The notes beneath the pieces were generated by a model. It was not told the origin of the DNA. It searched no databases and saw nothing but the letters and a program-made list of their open reading frames with translations. A DNA stretch of 7,734 bases from Candidatus Krumholzibacteriia bacterium (GTDB lineage Bacteria > Krumholzibacteriota > Krumholzibacteriia > LZORAL124-64-63). The stretch covers positions 1-7,734 of the forward strand of contig JADGEP010000178.1 in assembly GCA_016744275.1 (NCBI GenBank), read 5' to 3'. Of this stretch, positions 1 through 6,383 are shown in pieces. Made by a program: the position numbers and the translations under genes. Position 1 is the first letter of the stretch; the number at the start of each line of letters is the position of its first letter.

Positions 1-94
1 CTTCGGCATACCGCAGCAGCAAGGCGCTTTCAGGGTGCTCGGAAAAAAGGGCATCGCCTTTTTGCGAGATGGCTTTGTCCAACCAGTCAGTCAT
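1..94 (-). CDS. N-terminal fragment of an unidentified protein downstream of the sigma factor (possibly an anti-sigma factor)
   Basis: Only the first 31 codons lie in the window; the gene runs off the left edge. The peptide starts MTDWLDKAISQKGDALF and continues SEHPESALLLRYAE. The ATG at 94-92 overlaps the end of the sigma-factor gene by 8 bases (ATGACTGA). It is preceded on the minus strand by a good ribosome-binding sequence (GGAAGG, about 8 bases upstream), so the start is well supported. The product is not recognisable from so short a piece. Two things make an anti-sigma factor a reasonable guess: its position directly after an ECF sigma gene, and the phrase LLLRYAE, which resembles the opening of zinc-finger anti-sigma proteins. 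The cysteine or histidine motif and the membrane helix that would prove it would lie outside the window. The function is inferred from context only. Confidence 0.6.
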   Translation of the reverse strand, partial: MTDWLDKAISQKGDALFSEHPESALLLRYAE

Positions 95-692
95 TCTTGT
101 CACCTTCCCGCCAGGCTCCTGGCGTGCGCAACAGGTGGACGCGCAATTTGTTGGCTTTTTCCCGGCACCGCGCCACTCGCGATTTGATCGTGCCGACGGC
201 CACATCCTGGCCGCGGGCGATCTCTTCGTAGGGCACATCGTCGGCCAGCACCCGCCGCAGCAGTTGGCGGCAGTTGTCGGGCAAGCGGTGCAAGACTGCG
301 TGGCACAGGCGCACAGCGTCTCGGTCAGCCAGTTCCTGTTCTGGATTGTCGTGCGACCGGGGTTCGGGTTCCCGACTTTCTTCCAGGGAAATGTGGGTGC
401 GCAGGCGTTGGCGCCGGATGGCATCGATGCAGCGGTATTTGGTGACCCGTTCGACAAAGGTTTTCAGGGCGGATCGGTGCTCGAAACGTCCGGCCCGCAA
501 TACAGTTAGCAACTCGATGAGCACATCCTGGACAAGGTCGTCGTTGCGTTGCAAACGCCAGGCCCGCAGGCGCACAATACGTTCGATCCAGGCGGTGATG
601 TGTTGCACAGCGGCACGGTCGCCCGCCAGGAAGTCGTCCAGAAGGTCGGTGTCGGATTCCCATGGATCGGGGGCCTGGCGATTATCTGTCAT
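87..692 (-). CDS. ECF-type RNA polymerase sigma factor (sigma-70 family)
   Basis: This 201-residue protein should direct RNA polymerase to a specific promoter set. Sigma region 2 spans about residues 17-98: a DDLVQDVLIELL segment at 51-62, then an F..RSALKTFVERVTKYRCIDAIRRQR stretch carrying the -10 recognition helix. Region 4 spans about 124-188. Its helix-turn-helix is at LPDNCRQLL (137-145), YEEIAR (155-160) and VGTIKSRVARCREKA (166-180), which contacts the -35 element. There is no region 1, 3 or long C-terminal extension, so it is a minimal ECF-like sigma. The reading frame is open upstream to 929, but that part is the CHAT gene in another frame. The ATG at 692 is preferred because it overlaps the CHAT stop by 11 bases, suggesting coupled translation. 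The next gene overlaps its 3' end by 8 bases. Its exact ECF group and target promoters cannot be assigned. Confidence 0.92.
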   Translation of the reverse strand: MTDNRQAPDPWESDTDLLDDFLAGDRAAVQHITAWIERIVRLRAWRLQRNDDLVQDVLIELLTVLRAGRFEHRSALKTFVERVTKYRCIDAIRRQRLRTHISLEESREPEPRSHDNPEQELADRDAVRLCHAVLHRLPDNCRQLLRRVLADDVPYEEIARGQDVAVGTIKSRVARCREKANKLRVHLLRTPGAWREGDKND

Positions 693-3171
693 CGCCCACC
701 AGCACGAAGGGCGCCCAATAGTATGGGTGATCATAGAGGCGGCGGCCGTCGCCGTCGCGGTGATCGCGCAACGCGGCTTGGGCCGCCGCCAAAGCCGCAG
801 CCCGGGTGAGGCCCTCGTGGTGCCAGGCGCGGTAGAAGCGGCCCATGAACAGGGCGGTGGCCTGGTCGGGCACACTCCACTGGCTGACCAGCACGGAGCG
901 GGCTCCTGCCTGCAAAAAGGCGTAAGCAAATCCGACGTGGCCTTCGCCGGTGACGGCCCGGCCCAGGGCGGAGTTGCAGGCGCTCAGGGTGACCAGTTCA
1001 GCATCCAGGCTCCACTCTGAAGCGATTTCTCGCGAGGTCACCAGGCCATCGAGCAGCCGATCGCCGGATTCCAGGACATCCAGGGCCGCGGGCAATTCAA
1101 ACTGCGACAAAACCAGGGCCGAGGCGTCGGCATCTTCGGCGTCGACCAGAGCATGAGTGGCGAAGTGGAGGACTTCGAATTGTTTCAGCTGGTCAGTTTG
1201 CGCCAGGGCAACCAGCGCATCTTCGGAGGCCTCAGACCCCAGAAGCACCGTTCGGGGGTTCCAGCCTGCCGACAATTTTTCCACTTCGGCGCGAGTGCCC
1301 GGCAACGGCGGCAGAGAAGCGATGGCTTCGGGCAGGCCGCGCACGGCGCCGAGAATGGCTGTGTCGATTGGGCGGCGGGACGAGCGAACGGGCGCTGTGG
1401 CGTCTGCCAGGACCGGGTCGCCGACAAAGAGGCCGCCGTCGCTGGTGGCGGGCGAGCGTTCGCGCAGCCAATGGTACACATCAGCCGAGGGTGCGTAGGA
1501 AATCGTCCAGGTGTCGGACAACCAACGGCCCTGGTCGTCACGCAAGGCGCCAATGGGCACGCCCAGCATGGCGCCCGCCGGCACGACCACCACATGCTGC
1601 ACATCCTGCAGGTCGGCCGTCAGGGGGTCGAAGCGCTCTTGCCAAACCCGTGATGCGAGTTTTCGCAAGGCTCCCTGGCCGCTGGGTTCGGCCACCGCCT
1701 GGCGGAATTTGGCCAATTGCGAGTCTCCGTTGCCGCCTGCCTTCAGTTGGTGCCACCGCACGCCGTCGTGCCGCCGCGACCAGGCCCAGGACCGCATCTC
1801 GCCGCCCATATCCAGGTCCAACCAGCCCACCATTGCGGTGGCTTCAGCCATTTGGCTGCTTTGCGACGCCGGCTGGCTCGCGGTATCCAGCAATTCTTCC
1901 AGCACCCGGCCGTGGGCCGTTTCCAGGGCTTGCCAAGCTTGTTGCTCGTGGCCCAATTCCAATTCGGTCACAGCCAACGCCAGCCAAGGGCTGTCCAGGT
2001 AGGTGGCCCGGCTGAGCCCTTCACCACTGCGGACCCGCCCGATTTCAAAGGCCTCGGTGGCCGCGACAAAACGTGCTCTGGCGGCTTCGATCCGGCCCTG
2101 GGCAAAGTCGATTTCGCCAATTTCACGGTTCAGTTGAACCTGGGACGAATGCCCCGCCTCATAGGCGCCTTGGTACACCACCAAGGCCCGGTTCATTTCG
2201 CTGCGGGCTTCTTCGTGGCGGCCCATCTCCATCAAAACCCGGCCCAATTCGTGATGGGTCATGGCCACGTCCGGATGTTCCTCGTCAAAGGTGGCGATGA
2301 ACGAGGCCAGAGCCTGGCGGTGGAATTTTTCGGCGGCCGGGAATTCTCCGCGGCGTCGCAACATCCGGCCCAGGTCTCGGCGGCCGATGAGGGTGTCCCG
2401 GTGATTGGGCCCCAGTTGTTCTTCGCGGATTTTCAGGGCCTCGCGCAACAGCGGCTCGGCGGCTTCATGGTCGCCACGCGCGCTGAGCAATCGGCCCAGG
2501 TTGTTGATGGCCGTGGCGGTGGTGGGGTGCTCGTTGCCCAGGCTGATCCGCAATCGCGCTACCGCATCCTGCAGGGTCGGTTGAGCCGCGGCGAGGTTGC
2601 CCTGGTTTTGCTGGTTCATGCCCAGGTTGTTCAGGGTGATGGCCACGTAAAAATGGTTTTCGCCCAGATGAGCGCGCAACAGCCGGATCGATTCCACCAG
2701 GGCCAACTCGGCCCGGGCGAAGTCGGCGGCGTTGCCCAGATACATGCCGTAGTTGTTCAGCGCCGAAGCCATGTCCTCGCTTTCGGCGCCCACGGTCTCG
2801 CGCAGGCAATCAAGGGCCTGACGATAGGCCCCGGAAGCGGCCTGGGTGTCGCCCAGCATGTTGAGCAGCGGCCCGAGGTTGGAGTACATCGAGCAGTATT
2901 CGGCGCTGTCAGTGCCCTGGGATTGGGCCCACTCTTCGAGATACCGGCGAGCGGCGTCTACACCTTCCTGGTATTTGCCTTCCCCGTAGAGGCTTCCAAT
3001 TTCGGTATTCTGGGCTTCGAGTAGCTCAGCCCGCACCTCTTCAGGTGTTGATTCTTCCGGGGGTGGGCTTGCGGGAGCATCGCCTTCGCCGCCAGCCTGC
3101 CCCATCACGGGACCGGCCAACAGCAAACAAATCACAAAACTCAGGCACGTCGCAGGTGTGAAACGCTTCAT
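682..3171 (-). CDS. Exported TPR-CHAT protein (caspase-like cysteine protease family)
   Basis: This 829-residue protein has three parts. Residues 1-26 form a signal peptide: basic MKR start, hydrophobic LSFVICLLLAG, likely cleavage near GQA. There is no convincing lipobox. Residues about 30-45 are a Pro/Glu-rich linker. From about 50 to 380 there are roughly eight tetratricopeptide repeats of the NNLGxxLxxxGdxxxAexxlxxAL kind, for example near 135-168, 177-211 and 219-253. The C-terminal CHAT domain (about 500-829) keeps both expected catalytic residues, His673 in LHFATH and Cys732 in LSACNS. It also has the usual end, DHPYYWAPFVLVGD. CHAT domains belong to the caspase/separase clan, so proteolysis is the likely activity, with the TPRs binding a partner or substrate. 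The signal peptide predicts action in the periplasm or at the envelope. The start overlaps the acyl-CoA ligase stop as ATGA, and the 3' end overlaps the sigma gene. The substrate is unknown. Confidence 0.93.
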   Translation of the reverse strand: MKRFTPATCLSFVICLLLAGPVMGQAGGEGDAPASPPPEESTPEEVRAELLEAQNTEIGSLYGEGKYQEGVDAARRYLEEWAQSQGTDSAEYCSMYSNLGPLLNMLGDTQAASGAYRQALDCLRETVGAESEDMASALNNYGMYLGNAADFARAELALVESIRLLRAHLGENHFYVAITLNNLGMNQQNQGNLAAAQPTLQDAVARLRISLGNEHPTTATAINNLGRLLSARGDHEAAEPLLREALKIREEQLGPNHRDTLIGRRDLGRMLRRRGEFPAAEKFHRQALASFIATFDEEHPDVAMTHHELGRVLMEMGRHEEARSEMNRALVVYQGAYEAGHSSQVQLNREIGEIDFAQGRIEAARARFVAATEAFEIGRVRSGEGLSRATYLDSPWLALAVTELELGHEQQAWQALETAHGRVLEELLDTASQPASQSSQMAEATAMVGWLDLDMGGEMRSWAWSRRHDGVRWHQLKAGGNGDSQLAKFRQAVAEPSGQGALRKLASRVWQERFDPLTADLQDVQHVVVVPAGAMLGVPIGALRDDQGRWLSDTWTISYAPSADVYHWLRERSPATSDGGLFVGDPVLADATAPVRSSRRPIDTAILGAVRGLPEAIASLPPLPGTRAEVEKLSAGWNPRTVLLGSEASEDALVALAQTDQLKQFEVLHFATHALVDAEDADASALVLSQFELPAALDVLESGDRLLDGLVTSREIASEWSLDAELVTLSACNSALGRAVTGEGHVGFAYAFLQAGARSVLVSQWSVPDQATALFMGRFYRAWHHEGLTRAAALAAAQAALRDHRDGDGRRLYDHPYYWAPFVLVGDDR

Positions 3172-4847
3172 TCTTTTTCGCCACCGGATCCTTCCTGGCG
3201 CAAATCTTTGCGCAGAATCTTCATCATGCTGCTCTTGGGCAGTTCTTCCCGGAATTCGATGAACCAGGGCACTTTATAAGGGGCCAATTCTTTTTTGCAA
3301 TATTGCCGCAGGGCTTCCACCGAAGCGGTCTCACCGGGACGCAGAACCACAAACGACTTCACGGTCTCGCCGCGTTTCTCATCGGGCACACCAATGGTGG
3401 CCGATTCAAATACCGCCGGATGACTGCCCAATACACCATCGACCTCGTCGGGATAAACATTATAGCCGCTGACGACAATCATATCCTTCTTGCGGCCCAC
3501 GATTTTCACATAGCCATCCTCGTCGGCTACGGCCAGATCGCCGGTGTAGACCCATCCGTCCCGAATGGTTTGGGCCGTGGCCGAGGGGCGATTGAGGTAT
3601 CCGGCCATGACCTGGGGGCCCTTAATGCACAGTTCGCCCGCTTCGCCGACGCCCATTTCGGAGTCGCCGTCCTGGATGTCGACGATTTTCGAATCGGTGC
3701 CGGGAAAAGGCACGCCCACGGTGCCCGGTTTGCGCACACCATCGAGGGGATTGCCGTGGGTGACGGGAGAGGTTTCGGTCAGGCCAAAGCCTTCGGTGAT
3801 TTTGGCGCCGGTCATGTCTTCAAACTTTTGCATGACATCGACTGGCAGGGGAGCCGAGCCCGAGAAGCAGCCCTTGATGCTGCGCAGATCAAGCTTGTTG
3901 ACCCCGGGAAATTCGTTGATGCCCACAAAGAGAGCCGGCACCGCCGGCAGAATCGTCACCTTCTTCTTGGTGATGCTCTTGATCAGGTCGCCGATGTCGC
4001 GGGGATTGGGCGCCAGGATAATGTGCATGCCTTTGGCGATGGGCCAGGTCATCGAAACGGTCATGCCAAACACGTGGAAGTAAGGCAGGCAGGCCAGCAC
4101 GACTTCCTTGCCGGGCACGACAATGGGAAACCAGGCCGCACACTGACGGGCATTGGTCTCGATGTTGGCGTGGGTGAGCATGGCACCTTTGCTGACACCG
4201 GTGGTGCCGCCGGTGTACTGCAGAACCGCCAGGTCATCGGGGCCCAGATTCACTTCCGGTGGGTTGGGCGCGTTCTGTTTCAGCAACTCCTTGAAGAAGT
4301 GCACGCCTTCTTCCCGAGGGACCTTTTTATACTGCCCCGTTTTTTTCAGTTTTAACGGCGCCAGAATATTCAGCGGGAAAGGCAAGTAGTCCGGGATCGA
4401 AGTCACCACCACATGCTCGACCTTGGTCTTGTCCTTGATCCCGCGCAATTTGTCCCACCAGAGATAATCCAGGGTGATCACGACACTGACAGACGCGTCG
4501 TTGAACTGGTGTTCGACCTCACGTTCGACGTACAAGGGGTTTGTATTGACCACTTGAGCGCCCAGTTTGAGAACGGCGTAATAGGCAATCACCATCTGGG
4601 GCAAATTGGGCAACCAGAGGGCCACGCTGCTGTCGCGTTCGACACCCAGGCCACTGAGAGCGGTGGCGAAGCGGTCCACCGAATCTTGAAGCTGGGCATA
4701 AGTCAGGGTTTTTCCCTTGAGGCTGACGGCTGGATTTTGGGGCCACTGGGCAGCTGACGCTGCCAGGGCCTCAACTACGGTTTGTTCCGAGAGCGGCAGG
4801 TCGTGGGGGACGTCCTTGTCGTAGCTGCGGTGCCAAATTCGTTCCAT
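3168..4847 (-). CDS. fadD: Long-chain acyl-CoA ligase (AMP-forming, FadD/LcfA-like)
   Basis: The 559-residue enzyme should activate fatty acids to acyl-CoA via an acyl-adenylate. ANL-family motifs appear in order: the P-loop YTGGTTGVSKG (211-221), the adenine-binding GFGLTET region (353-359), YTGD (434-437), and GRKKDMIVVSGYNVYP (451-466) around the domain hinge. The C-terminal catalytic lysine is Lys543 in LPKSSMMKILRKDL. The LPFPLNILAPLKLKKTGQYKK insert (about 155-175) is typical of long-chain FadD/LcfA-type ligases rather than acetyl-CoA synthetases. Length matches the family. The ATG at 4847 is chosen over one five codons upstream because GGAGG lies six bases before it. The gene is 140 bases downstream of aroB and overlaps the CHAT gene by 4 bases, so it appears to lead that cluster. 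Chain-length preference cannot be read from sequence. The symbol is by family resemblance. Confidence 0.92.
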   Translation of the reverse strand: MERIWHRSYDKDVPHDLPLSEQTVVEALAASAAQWPQNPAVSLKGKTLTYAQLQDSVDRFATALSGLGVERDSSVALWLPNLPQMVIAYYAVLKLGAQVVNTNPLYVEREVEHQFNDASVSVVITLDYLWWDKLRGIKDKTKVEHVVVTSIPDYLPFPLNILAPLKLKKTGQYKKVPREEGVHFFKELLKQNAPNPPEVNLGPDDLAVLQYTGGTTGVSKGAMLTHANIETNARQCAAWFPIVVPGKEVVLACLPYFHVFGMTVSMTWPIAKGMHIILAPNPRDIGDLIKSITKKKVTILPAVPALFVGINEFPGVNKLDLRSIKGCFSGSAPLPVDVMQKFEDMTGAKITEGFGLTETSPVTHGNPLDGVRKPGTVGVPFPGTDSKIVDIQDGDSEMGVGEAGELCIKGPQVMAGYLNRPSATAQTIRDGWVYTGDLAVADEDGYVKIVGRKKDMIVVSGYNVYPDEVDGVLGSHPAVFESATIGVPDEKRGETVKSFVVLRPGETASVEALRQYCKKELAPYKVPWFIEFREELPKSSMMKILRKDLRQEGSGGEKE

Positions 4848-4853
4848 GATGGT

Positions 4854-4858
4854 CCTCC
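4854..4858 (-). promoter_or_regulatory. Ribosome-binding site of the acyl-CoA ligase gene
   Basis: On the minus strand the sequence reads GGGGAGGACCATC before the ATG at 4847. A strong GGAGG core with six bases of spacing decides between two in-frame ATG codons. The upstream ATG at 4862 would place this core inside the coding region and has no comparable site of its own. Confidence 0.8.
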
Positions 4859-4987
4859 CCATATAATAGGTCGTTGGCCTCAGGGCCTGTCGGTGGTATT
4901 CGTGAATTTGCAGTGTGGCGAAAGTACCACAAGTGAAGCATTACGAAAAGCATCGCCGCGCCGCGGATATCGGCTAGCAGACGAATT

Positions 4988-6118
4988 TTAGTCCAGCCAC
5001 TTCCGGATTTCATCCGCCAGGACGCGGCCTTCCAGGTCCATCAACCCGACCTTGCGCGGCAAGACCCAGCGCACGCCATCCCGCGCCGAAGCCTTTTTGT
5101 CGCTGGCCAACAAGCGGTCCAGTTTGGCCGCCGGCGGGCAGCGATAGCTGATAGGCAAGCCGCAGGCCTCGAGCAACTCGATCACCTGCACTGCCGTGGG
5201 CACGGAACACGTGCCCCGTTCGGCGGCGATGCGGAAGACCACCGCCATGCCGATGGAAACCGCTGCGCCGTGGGTCAGGGGCTTGTCGGTTTCGTGGCTC
5301 CAGGCTTCGACCACGTGACCGAGAGTGTGGCCCAGATTCAAGGCCCTTCGCGGCCCCTGCTCGCGGAAATCGCGATTGACCACATCGGCCTTCACAAAGG
5401 CGGCCTGGCTGATCCATTCGGACCAGGGCAAGGCCCCCAAGATGCCGGGCACCGGTTGTTCCGCGTCGCCCTCGCTGAGCAAGGCGGCCAGTTGGTCGCG
5501 GCTGTGATGCAGGTGGGCAAACAGGCGCGGGTCGCCGATGAGGGCGGTTTTGATCATCTCGGCCATGCCGTCGCGCCACGCACCCAACGAAAGCGTCGTC
5601 AGGAAGCCGCAATCGGCCAAAATGCCACTGGCCGGATGAAACACGCCCACCGGATTTTTCAAACCGGCAGTGTTGATGGCCGTTTTGCCGCCAATGGCCG
5701 CATCGACCATGGCCAGCAGAGTGGTGGGCAGGGCCACAAAGTTGATGCCGCGCTTCCAAGTCGCCGCCGCCAGGCCCACCAGATCCAGAATGGTGCCGCC
5801 ACCGATGCCCACCAGGGTGGCATCGCGGCCCACGTTGCTGTCGGCCAGCCAGCGGTAGATGGTCTCCAGGTGGGCCAGGGATTTGACCGCTTCGCCGCCG
5901 GGCAGCACCAATTTGTGGTGCTCGAAGTGGTCGCAACCCTCCTGGATCTGTTTGAGCCAGTCCGGATGCCTCTGGGCCACTTGTTCATCGATGATGTAGA
6001 CCGGTGGTGGGTGGGGAACGAAGCGGGCCAGTTCGAGCCCCGCGAGAGGGCCGAGCACGAAGTGGCTGGATCGGCCATCGAGTTTCATGGCAATGGTTTT
6101 CGGCTCGTTCGGCTGCAT
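4988..6118 (-). CDS. aroB: 3-dehydroquinate synthase
   Basis: The 376-residue protein catalyses the second step of the shikimate pathway, turning DAHP into 3-dehydroquinate with NAD and a divalent metal. The family core is present: GIGGGTILDLVGLAAATWKRG (104-124, NAD-binding glycines), PTTLLAMVDAAIGGKTAIN (131-149) and KNPVGVFHP (154-162). Metal ligands are Glu187 in MAEMIK, His264 in LNLGHTLGH and His283 in LTHGAAVSIGM. The KADVVNRDF...GPRRALNLGHT run (243-265) is also typical. Length is normal. The frame stays open far upstream, over porG, but family similarity begins only after the ATG at 6118. That start has no strong ribosome-binding site, and Met11 (ATG at 6088) is a possible alternative. 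No other shikimate gene adjoins it. TAGLKN in place of the more common GKN recalls some Bacteroidetes enzymes. Confidence 0.95.
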   Translation of the reverse strand: MQPNEPKTIAMKLDGRSSHFVLGPLAGLELARFVPHPPPVYIIDEQVAQRHPDWLKQIQEGCDHFEHHKLVLPGGEAVKSLAHLETIYRWLADSNVGRDATLVGIGGGTILDLVGLAAATWKRGINFVALPTTLLAMVDAAIGGKTAINTAGLKNPVGVFHPASGILADCGFLTTLSLGAWRDGMAEMIKTALIGDPRLFAHLHHSRDQLAALLSEGDAEQPVPGILGALPWSEWISQAAFVKADVVNRDFREQGPRRALNLGHTLGHVVEAWSHETDKPLTHGAAVSIGMAVVFRIAAERGTCSVPTAVQVIELLEACGLPISYRCPPAAKLDRLLASDKKASARDGVRWVLPRKVGLMDLEGRVLADEIRKWLD

Positions 6119-6162
6119 CGTTACGTCATCTTTGCTGGTGGTTTTGCGTGTCGATCTCAAGT

Positions 6163-6218
6163 CCTGTAACTGCCTTAGTTGATAGTGACTTTCACAATCA
6201 TGAGCAGTTAGAATCAGG
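6163..6218. promoter_or_regulatory. Nested interrupted inverted repeat in the aroB/por divergent region
   Basis: Three arm pairs share nearly one centre. The inner pair is TGATAGTGA (6180-6188) and TCACAATCA (6192-6200), with one mismatch and a 3-base loop. The middle pair is TAACTGC (6167-6173) and GCAGTTA (6204-6210), a perfect match. The outer pair is CCTG (6163-6166) and CAGG (6215-6218), offset by a 4-base bulge. In total 19 of 20 arm positions pair. No T-run follows on either strand, so it does not look like a terminator. It could be an operator for a dimeric regulator serving both divergent genes, or a hairpin in the aroB leader RNA. Which one is unknown. Confidence 0.55.
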
Positions 6219-6222
6219 CCTC

Positions 6223-6238
6223 TGTTTACCTTGTTTAC
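6223..6238 (+). repeat. Tandem TGTTTAC direct repeat
   Basis: TGTTTAC occurs at 6223-6229 and again at 6232-6238, a 9-base period, in the gap upstream of porG. Close direct repeats can be binding sites for a regulator, but two 7-base copies in an AT-rich gap could also be chance. Confidence 0.35.
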
Positions 6239-6257
6239 AGCCGGGGCGAGAACTATT

Positions 6258-6286
6258 TTGAACCCACATCTGGATTTAGTTAGATG
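6258..6286 (+). promoter_or_regulatory. Weak candidate promoter for the por operon
   Basis: TTGAAC (6258-6263) resembles a -35 box in its first four bases. It is followed after 17 bases by TAGATG (6281-6286), a poor -10 match. Transcription from here would start near 6293, the first base before the long leader stem at 6294. That fit is suggestive, but the hexamers are weak. Confidence 0.25.
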
Positions 6287-6293
6287 CCGGTTG

Positions 6294-6357
6294 CAGGTCG
6301 GCGGTGGATGCCAAAACATTCTACATCCCCGGGCAGGGGATTTCCACCGACGGCTTG
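6294..6357 (+). ncRNA. Structured 5' leader element upstream of porG
   Basis: Bases 6294-6308 (CAGGTCGGCGGTGGA) pair with 6343-6357 (TCCACCGACGGCTTG). This gives 14 of 15 pairs, including two G-U, with the single G/A mismatch at 6301/6350. Within the 34-base loop a second perfect hairpin forms: ATCCCC (6325-6330), loop GGGCA, GGGGAT (6336-6341). A 16-base unpaired segment (6309-6324) lies on the 5' side. The stem ends 11 bases before the AAGGAG of porG and has no T-run after it, so it is not a classical terminator. I do not recognise a known riboswitch class. It may stabilise the mRNA, sense a ligand or bind a protein, and as DNA it could also be an operator. Confidence 0.5.
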
Positions 6358-6368
6358 AAACATCACCA

Positions 6369-6374
6369 CAAGGA
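6369..6374 (+). promoter_or_regulatory. Ribosome-binding site of porG
   Basis: AAGGAG lies nine bases before the ATG at 6384. It fixes the start there and argues against the in-frame TTG at 6231, whose extra 51 codons would run through the leader stem. Confidence 0.8.
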
Positions 6375-6383
6375 GTGTTGCGA

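Noticed and set aside
693..929. Upstream extension of the sigma-factor reading frame to 929
   Set aside because: The extra 79 residues show no sigma similarity and lie over the conserved end of the CHAT domain; the ATG at 692 gives a normal ECF length.
1717..3024. Long open frame on the plus strand opposite the CHAT gene (435 codons)
   Set aside because: It is a GC-driven shadow of the TPR region with no recognisable domain. The minus-strand protein has clear TPR and CHAT motifs.
3303..4355. Long open frame on the plus strand opposite the acyl-CoA ligase (350 codons)
   Set aside because: It is a shadow frame antisense to strongly conserved ligase motifs, with no domain of its own.
4863..4893. 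TATTAT with a CCGACA 19 bases upstream as a promoter for the acyl-CoA ligase
   Set aside because: Spacing is poor, and transcription would start inside the GGAGG ribosome-binding site, leaving it non-functional.
4930..4987. GC-rich stretch with TTTT after aroB as a terminator
   Set aside because: I could pair only about four bases continuously, and the T-run is four long. This is too weak to call.
6180..6200. CRP or FNR binding site
   Set aside because: GTGA and TCAC are only 3 bases apart, where CRP sites need a 6-base gap, and the TTGAT/ATCA halves are too far apart for FNR.
6231..6383. TTG start for porG at 6231
   Set aside because: No ribosome-binding site is seen there and the extra residues are unlike the family. 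The ATG at 6384 has AAGGAG at the right distance.
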